Source: Tilletiaria anomala UBC 951 (Eukaryota > Basidiomycota > Exobasidiomycetes > Georgefischeriales > Tilletiariaceae). Taken from it: a DNA stretch of 64,000 nt. The notes beneath the pieces are model-generated. The model made no database searches and was not told the origin of the DNA. It saw only the letters and a list, made by a program, of their open reading frames with translations. The stretch's first letter is position 1; each line of letters opens with the position of its first letter. The stretch is taken from the NCBI RefSeq assembly GCF_000711695.1, contig NW_013546939.1:18779-82778 (forward strand), in the 5' to 3' direction. Shown one piece after another: positions 1 to 10,857 of this stretch. The position numbers and the translations under genes are program-made.

Positions 1-2
1 AT

Positions 3-1736
3 GTGAACGGCAAGGGTACTGTCACCAGCGGCGCAGCAGGCGAGCAAGCCTCTCGCGCGGGTGGATCCTCGCCAAAACGAAAAGCCCAAGCGCTGGAGCA
101 AGAGTCTTCCCTGGCGGGCTCTCGGACTGTTCCGGACCAGGTCTACGAGGAGCGCCTAGCGGAGCGACGAGGTATCACTGGCCGCATTGCCGGAAAATCG
201 GTCGTAGAAGTCAGCATCAAATGCGGAGAGCCGACTTGCAACAATATCGACAAGATTGTCATCTTGGCAAATGCACTCTTCCACCACAGCGACTCGCCGA
301 AACAAGTCTCTGAGGACTACCGCATCACTGCCAAGTGTCGGCCGTGCCAGCTGATGGATAAGCCTTCCCCTGGCGCGTCATTTTCACCGTCGAGGGAGGC
401 CGGCATTACAAAACCTGGCTGGGGCAGGCGGGTTTTTCAGAAGTGCGATGTGTGTGAGCAAGCCCTTGGTGAGGTCATCATTGAGGCGGTCGTGTCCAGT
501 CCCGAGGGCTCAACAGACTCGAGCAGCAGCGCCCCTTCCGGTGCAAGCAGTGGCGGGCTCGACGAGAAGCAGCGTATACCTGTGGAGGCCATCTGCGCTG
601 CCTGCGATGTCGCGTTTGCCTGGTGCACCCAGTGTGGTGGGGGCGGAGCGTACCGCACGGGTAAATGGCGACCAAAGCAGCTTTTCCCACCAGGCAGGAA
701 GACATGTCGGCTCCGCACAATTCGACTGTCCGGCACGCCATCGGTGGAGATCTTCGACATTGGCGTGCCGAACGAGCCGGTACCTCGGGATGTCATCGAC
801 GGGTGTCAGGAAGTGTTCGAAACCAAATTCTTGTTCAGATACGCCAAACCGCAATGTGGGTGTTTGTGTTTAGTCTTCCGCGTTCAAGTCATTCAAGCTG
901 ACATGCGCCGAATTGACGTCCCCGTAGATTTGAGACACAACATCACGTTTGAAAAGCTGGTGCAGCTGATGGGGGACTACTGGAGCTGGATCGAGCAGCG
1001 GCTGATGGCTACAGCAGATACGCTGCCCGATGACATGCGGCGCGTCATGGGCATCATGCGAGGACCTTTCACGGTCGCAGGCAAAGGCAAGGTCGCGACG
1101 AGCGGCGTACTTAGCTATCAAGTGATGGAATGGAAGCCGCTTGACCGCACGATCTGCCTTGTAGGCTCAGGAATCGCGCTTACGGGTCTCAGTAGTGCGC
1201 GCTGGATGCTGCTGCACGGTCGCTCGATCACCTATCGCATCTTTCTTCTTTGCCACGAGCCTCCGGACCAACATCCCGACGATGCGTCATACATCGAACC
1301 TTCAGTGCCAGAGCCCCTTGTTCAGCACCCGACACGCTTGTACCGGCTAGAACTGATTTCAAATCCGGAGCGCAGACGATACTTCCTCACCAACGGGTGG
1401 AGGGAGAGCGGCCGGACGAAGTTCGACGAAGCGAGCGCGTCAAGCGCCAAGGCGTGGTTGCGGTACGATCAAGCCACTCGGCTCCAGCTGGATATGGGCT
1501 TAGCGTCGTCTTTCCCGCAGCAGGTCCCAGACGGCAGCCTGTACACTGGTGGCCGTAATCAAAATGACCTCGTCGAGTTAGAGTTTCCATTCGATTACGG
1601 CACGGGCGTGCCAGACGCAATAGCGACGATGGTACGTGTCAGCAAGGCAAAGACCATCATGCGGCCCCTGAGGGGCGATGAACAATCCAACCACCCCAAC
1701 TATCCTTGCGTCAAGATTGGACCTCAAGAAGCTTGA
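3..1736 (+). CDS. CxxC-rich protein of unknown function, 5' end outside window
   Basis: The frame is open from the left edge to the TGA at 1734-1736, so at least 577 residues are present and the true start may lie upstream. The N-terminal ~70 residues are Ser/Ala/Gly-rich. Then come paired cysteines spaced like zinc ligands: CGEPTC (about residue 75), CRPC (~113), CDVC (~148), CAAC (~198) and CTQCGGGGAYRTGKWRP (~208). The last motif, with its Gly run and RTGK, resembles a family of fungal, mainly basidiomycete, proteins of unknown function that I know only by pattern. The C-terminal half has W-rich helices but no domain I recognise. No signal peptide or TM segment is visible. A small intron near 855-900, where the sequence turns atypical (GCLCLVFRVQVIQ), cannot be excluded. 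Function is not assigned. Confidence 0.75.
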   Translation: MNGKGTVTSGAAGEQASRAGGSSPKRKAQALEQESSLAGSRTVPDQVYEERLAERRGITGRIAGKSVVEVSIKCGEPTCNNIDKIVILANALFHHSDSPKQVSEDYRITAKCRPCQLMDKPSPGASFSPSREAGITKPGWGRRVFQKCDVCEQALGEVIIEAVVSSPEGSTDSSSSAPSGASSGGLDEKQRIPVEAICAACDVAFAWCTQCGGGGAYRTGKWRPKQLFPPGRKTCRLRTIRLSGTPSVEIFDIGVPNEPVPRDVIDGCQEVFETKFLFRYAKPQCGCLCLVFRVQVIQADMRRIDVPVDLRHNITFEKLVQLMGDYWSWIEQRLMATADTLPDDMRRVMGIMRGPFTVAGKGKVATSGVLSYQVMEWKPLDRTICLVGSGIALTGLSSARWMLLHGRSITYRIFLLCHEPPDQHPDDASYIEPSVPEPLVQHPTRLYRLELISNPERRRYFLTNGWRESGRTKFDEASASSAKAWLRYDQATRLQLDMGLASSFPQQVPDGSLYTGGRNQNDLVELEFPFDYGTGVPDAIATMVRVSKAKTIMRPLRGDEQSNHPNYPCVKIGPQEA

Positions 1737-1995
1737 TTCAGTTTCCCCAGTTTTAGCATTGGTTTCTCCTGCTGTATCATTTCGCACGCATTTCATGTCT
1801 CTGTATAGTCTCAAAAGAAGTAGGGAGCAGATCTATTCGATGCGGCAGAGAAGATAGCTTCCATTCTCGAGGAATGTCTGCAAGAGAAAGCGAGCTTCTA
1901 GTACTAGCAGAATAACACAGATTCGGAATCGCATCGCATTTGACGAGAGTCGTAAGGGCCCATGCGTTACTGTTGCTGCTGCTGCTGCTGGGACA

Positions 1996-3135
1996 TCATG
2001 GGAATGCCTGGAAGGTATGATTGTGCTGGTGCGCACTGCCGCGCCTCGCGGCTGTTTGTTCGAACAGTGGTGCGAGCCGCTGGCACCACTGCCAACGGTC
2101 GAAGGATACACAGACGCAGACAGCATCTGGGTGGATGTAGACGATCCTGAGGTGGAACCTATGGGAGAGATGTCGGTACCAGATCGAGAATGACAATCTA
2201 TTTACTATAGAAGCTTGAAGACTCACCAGAAGGCCGCGTTGAGGTAGACGGTGTCATCGATCGGCGTGGACTTGACTTGCGCAATCTTGTACCTGATGGT
2301 CACAGGGGCATGGAAGAGTAGAGCGAGTTGACGGACAACCTGGAGTGCAGCGACTCGCTGTTGACTTTAACTCCGATGAGCACACAGAGTAGTTCGAGAG
2401 CGATACCGACCTGGCTGATCGACTTGGAGTCCTGGTACGCGGGTGACGAGCGCACCTGCACCCACAGTAACACGATGGGAAGTGACATGGCGACGTTGAT
2501 GAGGAGCAGGAGGAGCGCGCGAGCTCTGCGCATCTTCTTGCCCCGATTGATGCTGTGCCCATCGGTCGTTCGTTGCGGGGAACCCCACATAGCGGTGAGA
2601 ATGGTGGTAATGGGAGCAGGACGTTAATGAGATTCATCACCTTGTCAACGATACCCTTTGTGCTCGAAGGCGACGAGAGGATACCATGGGTGTGCGGGAT
2701 CAGGATGACGAGGAGGCTCCTGCTGAGGAATATCGGTCCTAGGCTGAGTAGAGCGGTCACTGTCATGTGCAGATCGGCCAGTGATCTAGACGTCTTGGGT
2801 ATCTTCAAGATGACCAGGCAGATGACAAAGGCAACGATCGGAACTTTGATCAGGCTCGTGGCCACATCGACAGCATTGGCGGGATCCTCTCGTAGAAAAG
2901 GCGCATACCGGCGCCAAACGCGATGACAGCGTAGAAGGGGATGAAGGTGATTGAGGTGACGAAGTCGCGATTGCTAAGTATCCACACCGTCATGGGGTGG
3001 ACGTGAGCGCAGCCATGGAGTCTGGTTTGTCAGTCATCTCGAACAAGTTCGATTTGTGGTCTCGTGATGTTGCGGCTGTTAGAGACCTCTGAGTGTCAGT
3101 GAACCGTTGGTGGGATTCAGAGCAGGTTGAGCCAT
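1996..3135 (-). CDS. spliced multi-pass membrane protein, family unresolved
   Basis: Several minus-strand segments with strong hydrophobic helices join across plausible introns. A first membrane segment (FVTSITFIPFYAVIAFGA, ~2905-2970) joins PIVAFVICLVIL by a GTATGC...AAAG intron; then come TALLSLGPIFLSRSLLVIL, RARALLLLLINVAMSLPIVLLW and ISQVGIALELLCVLIGVKV, and a last hydrophobic stretch ending in AAFW near 2220, where a GTGAGT donor and CCCATAG acceptor follow. That makes at least five or six membrane segments, as in fungal 7-TM-like proteins. The start is uncertain: an ATG at 3135 begins MAQPALNPTNGS, another at 2993 begins MTVWILSNRD. The C-terminal frame is also uncertain, with ends possible near 1996 or 1833. 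Exon coordinates are approximate and no function can be given. Confidence 0.5.
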
Positions 3136-3199
3136 GGTAGAACCTGAGCTTGAGTTGGGAGGATGAAGGGAGACGGAGATTGGGTGCCCATCTCAAGAA

Positions 3200-4870
3200 T
3201 CAGCTTCTATATAAACCATTTTCGCTATGGCCACACACGTAGTAGCTTCCCTGGAGAAGGCCGTCATATCTTCGGTATTACGTGTTATATAGTCAAGCTC
3301 CCCGGCAGCTCAAAGGCATTCCATAGCCGCCGACCCTTGATGTTGATGTGACATGGAAGGTGTCGCTGAAACCTAGTGGGGGGGAGAGGGGTGGAAAATG
3401 GATGGACATGGATTGGAGTTAGATAGCGGGCGGATCCACTCTAGAGAGCAGCATTCATGTACACTATGCAAGTGATGTTCATTACGTAAGCGTTCTGCTT
3501 GAAGCTTTGAATTTGCTCCGCTGTACGTCACTCTGGTCTGAGGGGGCCTGTCCGGCTCAGATGTGCCGTACTGCCGGCGAGACCATTGGAAGTGGTTTCG
3601 GCAGAGACTTGCTCCCAAGGCCCGAAGGTCAAGGAGCGATCCGAAGGCAGCCGCCAGGCGCAGCACCCTCTATGCATATATGACTGGCAGGCACTGGTCT
3701 GCACGGGTTGGCTTGCTCATCTTCTGGGGCAGCGTTCCTTCATGACACCGCTCTGAGGGCCGGCACTTGATATAGCCAATTTGCAGACCACTGGATATAT
3801 GGGCGTCCACCAGGTGTGACGCGGAGGGTGAGTTGGTAACGCAGTACGAGCAATACCAAATACGATGAACAGCGTTGAGACTATGTCCACCATTCACAGA
3901 TGGTGGAAAACGAGGATGGGACTACAAAGAAGAAGTATTGCTCGTGCAGGAAGCGAAAGATATAAGTTGTTTGACTTCCACTTCGTTGTTATGTGCGGCT
4001 TAATATCTCTCCGGCTTGCTACGCTTCACCTGTTTTCACGTGATTTACTTCCGTACTTGATATGGCCCGGCTGCCGACTCCTGCACAGATTCAATCCTTC
4101 CATTCATCGGTTGCTGCAACCTCTCCACCGTCCCAACACCTACCTCTATGTAGCAGGACAAATCAGCGCGCCCAGCCTTTAGGCCGATTCACCATGGATG
4201 CGAATAACAGTTGGTACGGGCAGTGTGTGCCCTAAAGAACGCCTGAGGACGCAATGTTGCAGCAGCAAAGGGTGATGTGACAAACTGAGATGGTTGAACA
4301 CCCGAAGAACCGGCAATATTCCGAGCGGTTCAGAAAGCAGGCAGCAAAGGGCGAACGAAGCTCGAACACACAGGCGAATCGCACTTGAAAAACTCCCTGC
4401 AAACATCTTTCATGTAAAAGTCCATACTGTTCTCGTTCGCCTACATACCAATACAGTGGGACCGAGGATCATGGGACCGACCCAAAAACGATGAGAACCT
4501 CTGGGAACAGCTGAGACAACCGAAAAGGGCAAGAGACTGTTGACATGTTGCGGCGTCGATGCTGAAGCTGTACGGACGGTGCAGACAGGCGACGTTGTAT
4601 CTACTTATACAACTGTTACGTAGACTCTGCGTAGAAGATGCTCTGCATAGGGCACCCAGTGTCCAGTGCATTTGTAGCATGAGTGGGGCTCAGTCCCAGT
4701 GCCGATCGCTAGCGACTGGTAGGTGGACGTGGAGACCGGCGGCTAGACCTGGCCAGCCGGTGTTTCATTAGGCTATGCCTGGCTGGAATGACAGTCACAT
4801 TTAGCATCTATGGCTTCTTCGGTGTAAAACATGTACGCCTGACAAGCAATACAAAGGAAGGCTTTCACTT
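3200..4870. other. intergenic stretch, no gene recognised
   Basis: About 1.7 kb between the start of the membrane protein and the 3' end of UBP8. Reading frames are short and their translations look random on both strands. No tRNA-like box, repeat array or transposon remnant was seen. The longest plus frame (3865-4182, 105 codons) has a hydrophobic patch but no Kozak-like context or splice logic. Confidence 0.5.
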
Positions 4871-7585
4871 TCAAGTCGATCGGTAATCCCAGCCTGGGAG
4901 ATTGAAGAGGGCACGTCGCTTGTAACACAACTGATACGCGCCTCCGTTCAGTGCCGCTTTCTCCGATGCCATTTGCACCTTGTCATCGTCGAAAAAGTAC
5001 CACTGTGGAGAACGAATGCAGGGTCGGTGGCAAGCACAAGATGAAGAGCGTTCACTTGGTCAGCACGCTGCACATTGGATCTGTTCGCCGTGGCCCAAGC
5101 GCAAAGTGGACGTACTTGGCCTCTCCATTTGGAATAATTAGTGTAGTGACCCGTGCTCAGCGTCCCCTCATGCACCACAGTCGTAAACAGGTCGTACATG
5201 TACGCGCTGCGAATTCGCAAAGAAAAGGTTGGGAAGCGGTGGAAGTAAGACAGCATAAGGGTGCACATCAGCATTTCGTCGCGGCATTCGTCGTCAGACA
5301 AGCTGCGCACTGGCAATCCGCCGGTCAGTGTGTTGCACGACTCACTCTGGATCCTGATCCACGCGACTCCCGTCCCCGCGTATCGTGCCGGTGGTGATTT
5401 CGCGCAAGTCGAGCTCGAGGGGAAAGCGGACCTGCGCATCAATCTTTGCCGCCGTCGCGCTGTGCTCGAAGCGCTGAGAGCATGCGGGGGCGTTGGTGTG
5501 CGGCAGCAAGAAATACGAATGTCAGCTTTCTCAATCTCCTGGCTTTGCCCTTTCCATAAACAGACAAGCGTACCTTGAGCTGAATGCACAAAATTGGCGG
5601 GAAGCGCGAGATGCTCAACTGCTTGGTGGCTTGTGAGCCCATGCCGCACTGCGCGCACGTGTACGCCGCTGCGTCGAGCGTTTCAGCGCGACAGTATCTG
5701 CAAAACGGGATGGCACCACGGATGACAGTCAATATTCTGCTCTCCCGCATTTTCTCGACAGCACGCTGCGCGGAAGTCCCCACCCTTGTAAACAGGCGAG
5801 TAGGTCCTGCTCCTCGGGACCTTCCGAGTCCTTCTGCATCTTGATGGCCGCTTTGGTAGCCTCGATCCCCTTCTTCTTGAACCCTTTCTTGTTCCCGTCC
5901 GCTGCAGCATCGTCCAGCGCGCCACCAGAAGCGCCGTTTCCTTTCTTGGCATCCGTCCGGAGGTCCAAGCTGAGGTCCAAGAACGGATCCAGAGTGCTGT
6001 TCATCCGACCACAGCGCTGGCACGACACGTCGCTCTGCATCACCCCGGCAAAGGTGCGGTGCACAACGCAGGGGCACATGCGAGGGTGCGAGCCGGCACC
6101 CTGGTGGCTCCACGGGTCGTGATGGCTACTGTTGCCACTGCTGCCAGGTGGCAAGTTCGGATCGAGCGCATCGAGCGGCAAGGGCGGCGCGACATCTTCA
6201 AAGGGAAAAGCAGGGATGGCGCTCGGCCTCTCTGCTTCGCCTGCGCTGAATTGGCTCAGGCCGGACGTGGAGCTTACCAGCGCGTTGTGCACGCCGTTCA
6301 GTGCGCTAATGAAGAGCTCGTGTGCGTCGTGCTGTCCAGTCGACGTCAGCTCGGCCGACTCTCGCGCGAGCCACAGGCAAAAGAGAAAGTTGGTTGGCCC
6401 GAACGCGGCGTGTGCACTGTTGCGAGAAAAGAACTGGGGAAGGAGTGGGCAGTAGAGCAAGGATGCGCGCATCAGCCTCGTATACGGCATACTGTGTTCT
6501 CGGTTTGAGCGCACCTCGCTGAAGACGGCGTCCATCTCGCACGCTAGGCAGTTTTCACGATTGGTGCATAGCGCAGAATTGTGCCGGTCGGACAAAAAGT
6601 AGTTGCGGAGCATGGGGTTGTGGATGAATGATTGCAGGATCACGTTCATGTAGCACGTTGCGCCCATGTTGCGAAGCCCTCGTGGACCTGTGAGACCACG
6701 GTCAGTGGCGAGCGTCAGTCACAGGCGGGACAGACCGGGTATGTTTCTCTTCCCAGGAGCGGGAGATGGACGTACGCTTGCATGCGATCGCTAGCTTGCG
6801 CTTCAGTTCAAGCTCAACTTTTGCAGTTTCTAAGTGAGAAGCAGAGTTTAGGTTTAAAGGTTTGTCGAGGAGGAGATTGCCGGTTTCGGGCCTCACCTCC
6901 GTCTCGCGCATCGTCTCCGTTTGCCATATGCGTCCTTCTTGCCCGTGCGCTTTCCTTCCTATACACCTCGTCGAACTTGGCATCAAATACGTAGTCTTTG
7001 CACCCTGCGCACAGGATCGTGCCGGTGTGTAGCTCGAACGCAAGTTTGTGGCCCGTCTTGCTCAAGTGCGCCAGCATGTGGGACGAGTCGCTCGGCGCAG
7101 TGTTTATGCTAGGACCGCCGTGGCAGCAGAGCGCGGCGCACTCGAAACACATGAAGGGGCGGTGCAGAGGGACAGAGCAAGTCGAGCAGGCCGGATATCG
7201 CAGCAGCTGTGCAGAGTGAAGGAAGCGAGAGAGCATGTCAGCAATTTGTGCCCGGATTAAGTGCATTTGGGCACCGCACCTTGCGCTTCTTTCTCTGGCC
7301 CGTCTTTACGTCCTCGTCCTCGTCGTCCTGAATCACCTCGCCCGCGCGGATCTTGCGTCCCCACCGCAGGCCCGCGGAAAACTTTTGCATCAGTCGGCCC
7401 GCAGATACGTTGCCGGCGCTGCCGTTGGCGTGGCCTACACCGGCGCCAGACCTGACGGCACGTGTGTGCAAGCACCCGGTGGAGCCGTGCGCATCGGGTG
7501 AGCTGCTGCTGCCGACGCTGCTTCTGCTGCTCGACTCGGCGACCCGATGCCCCGGTTCGACTTTAACAGGCGAGTAGAGCGGCAT
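4871..7585 (-). CDS. UBP8: SAGA-type ubiquitin-specific protease Ubp8/USP22
   Basis: Cysteine deubiquitinase of the SAGA DUB module, expected to remove ubiquitin from histone H2B. The start at 7585 (MPLYSPVKVEPGH) is followed by a ~100-residue Ser/basic region, then a ZnF-UBP domain: CSTCSVPLHRPFMCFECAALCCHGG, then histidines and CAGCKDYVFD. The catalytic domain has the Cys box GLRNMGATCYMNVILQSF near 6660, Zn-knuckle pairs CQRCG (~6010) and CAQCG (~5660), and the His box EGTLSTGHYTNYSKW (~5150). After an intron the last exon reads QWYFFDDDKVQMAS and ends at the TGA at 4871-4873. Introns split the N-terminal basic region from the zinc finger, the zinc finger from the catalytic domain, and the last two blocks. 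Catalytic Cys, His and Asp are all present. Exon edges are approximate. Partners Sgf11, Sus1 and Sgf73 are not in this window. Confidence 0.93.
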
Positions 7586-8540
7586 GGCTCGTGTCGCAAA
7601 TGCGTCGGGATATGCAGATGGTGCCAGATGGCCGATTCCTCAAAGGAGGGGGGGGGGGACGTTGTCAGCTACAGTCCTCCCTGCCCGCGCAAGTCGGTGC
7701 ACACCGATACCTTGAACGACTGGTCCTCCCGCGTCGGATCTGAGGTACTGCTCTGTCCCTCCCAGCTACCCTCCGACGGTCAGCCGCGATTCTTCCAACC
7801 GTTCTGCAGGGTGCACTTTGCGTACATGCCAAACCAGCCCATTGGTATTAGACCTTGGTATTATTGGACCTGTATTAATCAGCTTCACGCCCATAATGCA
7901 CAGGGCCCCCCCCAGGTCACCAAGGTCGAGGGGGGCCATCTTCAGAGTATTGCACCGAATCAATTCCGCTCATTGTCCTGCATGGCTCTCTCTCTCTCTC
8001 TCTCGTGCGGGAGGGCCAAGGAAAGGGGATTTGCAAGGGTACAGCAGCTAAGAGGGTATAGGGCACGCAAAGCCCCACGCGACTCTTGCGCGCCGTCAGG
8101 CCGCTAATCCACAAACAGAATATCTGAGAGATTCTACTTGAGAAAATCGCACATATACCGTCGCAGACAATCTGCAGCTGCAGACGCTGCATGGGCAGGC
8201 CAGAGATGCTTGGCAAAACCTCTTTGTTCGCTCTCTCGCCCTTTTCTATCTTGGTCAATCGCTTTCTCGGATCAAGTAGAGAGCTTTTCCTACAGGAGAA
8301 CTGAAGGAGAGGTATATAGTATATATTTGTGCGCGCATCTGTATTTAATAACAACCCGCAACACGCTTTTATTCGGTTAACACTCTCGCCCATCGCAATA
8401 CCCTCGTCCGGGCCGAATCCAATCCGCCTGGAACGGTGCCGGGTCCTCGCGCCACAGCCGCAGCGCCAGATGCGTCTCTCACCAGCGCACCGGGGCGGAG
8501 CGCTTGAGGCGCCGCGTCAGGCGGCGTGGGCGGCGCGCGC
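7586..8540. other. UBP8 upstream region with G11 and CT tracts
   Basis: No gene is recognised. The region holds a run of 11 G (7648-7658) and a CT dinucleotide tract (7988-8006), both common in fungal promoters. Open frames here (for example 7917-8393 minus and 7547-8107 plus) have low-complexity or random-looking translations. It probably carries the UBP8 promoter. Confidence 0.45.
7988..8006. repeat. CT dinucleotide tract
   Basis: About nine to ten consecutive CT units, read directly. It lies ~400 bp upstream of the UBP8 start. Pyrimidine tracts of this kind often sit in fungal promoters, but function here is inference. Confidence 0.8.
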
Positions 8541-8862
8541 ATGGCGCGACGGCCTCTTGTCATCTGGCGCTCCTACTGTCGAGCGCTTCTTGTCGACCCA
8601 GCAGCGCTGGCGAGGTGCGCGCGTGGCGAGTCGGCGCGGAGAAGCAGTAACCCTTTCTGCATCGTTACCATCGCAGCAAGGCTCAGACATCGCTCACCCT
8701 GCATTTCGGATTCAGACCCGCGCACAACAGTCGGAATTTAGCGGGTCTTGCGCGTCAGCGTGGGAGAACGTCGCGCTGATTCCGCCCGACGCCGCGGCCG
8801 AGGGGAGCTGCGTCTCGTAGTGCGTGTGAAACCGTTGCATTTGTTTTCTTTTACCCAGAGCT

Positions 8863-9623
8863 AGTGCACGGCACGGACTGACGAGGCCCCATCCTACCTT
8901 GCCAGCTTCGACGAGGTGACAATGTACTGCTGCAACGCTGTCGGCGGCACGCTTCTTAACGCGACCGTGACGGGCGCGTTTGCGCGGCGCCAGCACGCGG
9001 ATGACGCGGCCGGCTCACCTTCTATGGCAGCGTCATCTGGCAAGGGCGAATTGTCCACGTCCTCCCCAGCACCGAGCTCAGTGGCCGTCGCGTCTCACGA
9101 CGCCAAAGAAGCGGCATTGGCGACGGCTGCGACGACGACGGTCACGCGCACGGCGCGGGCTGCGAGCTCGTCTGGCGGCGCCGTGGACGGGATGCGGCCG
9201 GGGGTGAGCTTCGCGACGTGCTCGACGAGCAACTACCGCGACATGCTCGCGTGCTACGACATGATCGCCGGGGACTACTGCAAGAATCACGAGATCAGTC
9301 CCGTCGGGCTGTGCAGTACCAACTCGACGGACACGAGTAGGGACCCCGGCGACGGCGTCTCATCCTCTTCTTCATCGTCCGCGTCTTCACTGGCGGGGGA
9401 AGCAGGTGCGACCAGACAGGCATCTGGCGCAGCGCTGGCAGCGCGGCAGCAGCGGCTGCTCAATGTCGCTTTTGGCGGTAGGCGCGGGGATGGGACGGTG
9501 CGGCGGGCAGGCGCCGGCGCCCCGGACGCGGCGGCAAGCATGGTCCGCATGCTGCTGCTTCTGATGTGCTCTTCGGCGCTGCTGCCTGCCCTGCTTGGGT
9601 CGTCGAGTCTGCGCTTTGCCTAG
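8863..9623 (+). CDS. putative GPI-anchored Cys-containing secreted protein (3' exon)
   Basis: The frame runs from just after an in-frame TAG at ~8861 to the TAG at 9621-9623. It contains Cys-bearing blocks (YCCNAVGGTLLNAT; later TCSTSNYRDMLACYDMIAGD followed by YCKNHEISPVGLCSTNST), a Ser/Ala/Thr-rich stalk with a run of about seven Ser, and a C-terminal hydrophobic segment (MLLLLMCSSALLPALLGSSSLRF) with almost no residues after it. This arrangement is typical of fungal GPI-anchored surface proteins. The first exon is not certain: CTAG just before 8863 could be an acceptor, and the frame ending at 8820 (SGSCASAWENVALIPPDAAAEG) with a GTGCGTG donor could be the preceding exon. A signal peptide should lie further upstream but I could not place it. 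Family unknown. Confidence 0.5.
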
Positions 9624-10512
9624 CCCTGGTCTTGATGGCAGAGCAGTCTTTTGCAACGCACGCAACACGCAAGTTCTACGAGGGGCCCCCTTTTTCCTTT
9701 TCTTTCCTTTGGACTGCCATGCGTCTGTACAGTGCAGGAATAATCTCTTTCAGCATGGCCGGCATATCGCGGGCCCTCTGGCTTTTTTGTTTGGCGTCCA
9801 AGAGTCCATCCATGCATCTGATTGAGCGCAGTTAAAAGCATGCCTGGGAGTGTACATGCTCTGTGATGACTGCTGCAGTGCAGGCGCGAGGAATCTATAT
9901 ACACCCAGCCAACTACTCTGTGCGCTAGTGGCGCGTGCCAATAAATTGAATAGTCAGAGTGCCTGGCGGCGGAACGCGGAACGATGTCTAGTTTGAGTAT
10001 CCGAGCAAACACGACTCGCGCGGCGCCCGACAGCCTCTTATTTACGGTACTAATCACACGGCACTGCACGGCATTGTACACTCTCCTTCGCCATGTCCCG
10101 CCTCCCAAGGCTGGACAACTAATCCTCCTCAACAAAGACATCCATGCGAATCACCAGCGCAACCCAGCCCTTCAACCGACCCAGACCCCGACCCCGACCC
10201 CGACCCCCAGCAGCAGGAGCAGGAGCAGCAGACAGACAGACGGCATAGAACGCTACACACGTCCCTGCAGATACACCTCGCAGAATCTGCTGGCGTCCAT
10301 GCCTATCACCAGTGCCCGCCCCCCTTGCACACTCACACACTCCCTCTGCTTTCCCGATAAGCTCGCTGCGCGAGTCGGAGCGCCAGCAGACGCCCTTTAC
10401 CATCGCATAACGACATCGCTCTCGACAGAGACGTGGACCTGGAATTGCACCTGCACCTGCGTCGCACTCCATCGTGCTCGGCCCGGCGGTCGTCCATCGC
10501 GAAAGAGAAAAG
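9624..10512. other. intergenic and probable RasGAP 5' leader
   Basis: No gene is recognised between the GPI-candidate stop and the RasGAP leader. It includes a C-rich hexamer array at 10184-10208 and Ser/Arg-like codons that look like low-complexity leader sequence. The plus frame at 9984-10520 has no domain-like content and is interrupted by a strong donor at 10513. Confidence 0.4.
10184..10208. repeat. short CCCCGA hexamer array
   Basis: Four near-perfect copies of CCCCGA are read directly, followed by CAG/GAGCAG triplets. The array lies in the presumed 5' leader of the RasGAP gene. No function is claimed. Confidence 0.8.
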
Positions 10513-10779
10513 GTGAGTGACCGTGTGCGCGTCGCTGCAGCCCGTCGCACAAGCAGTCTCGCGGCGGTAGGGTAGCGCAGGCAGACTCAGCCCAGCGCGT
10601 CGCATTCGCGAATGCGGCGCAAACAGGCAGGGCCACATACCATGCTTGTAGTGCGCGTCGCGTTCCTCCATCCCACGTCTAGCGCGCTCCCCTGCAGACC
10701 CTTGGATTCGACATGGAATTGACTCGCTGACCATGACGCACTTGCTTGCTTTCACCGCGCCGCCCCCGTTCGCTTACAG
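10513..10779 (+). other. probable 5'-UTR intron of the RasGAP gene
   Basis: A strong donor (AAAAG|GTGAGTGAC) at 10513 pairs with a pyrimidine-rich acceptor ending CGCTTACAG at 10779, 78 bp before the RasGAP start codon. The interval carries no coding frame. This is inferred from splice signals only. Confidence 0.4.
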
Positions 10780-10857
10780 TGATCGACAGGTGCAGGCGTT
10801 CGCACTCGATACACGGCACCCCAGCCCCTCGCCCCATACCCTCGCTCTTCCTAGACC

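Noticed and set aside
3865-4182. 105-codon plus frame with hydrophobic stretch
   Set aside because: It has no conserved pattern and no splice partners, and composition like the surrounding non-coding DNA.
7988-8006. CT tract as a possible CRISPR or satellite array
   Set aside because: It is a simple dinucleotide run with no spacers or longer unit.
9984-10520. 178-codon plus frame before RasGAP
   Set aside because: The translation is low-complexity (Pro/Thr repeats from the CCCCGA array) and crosses a strong donor at 10513. It is more likely 5' UTR.
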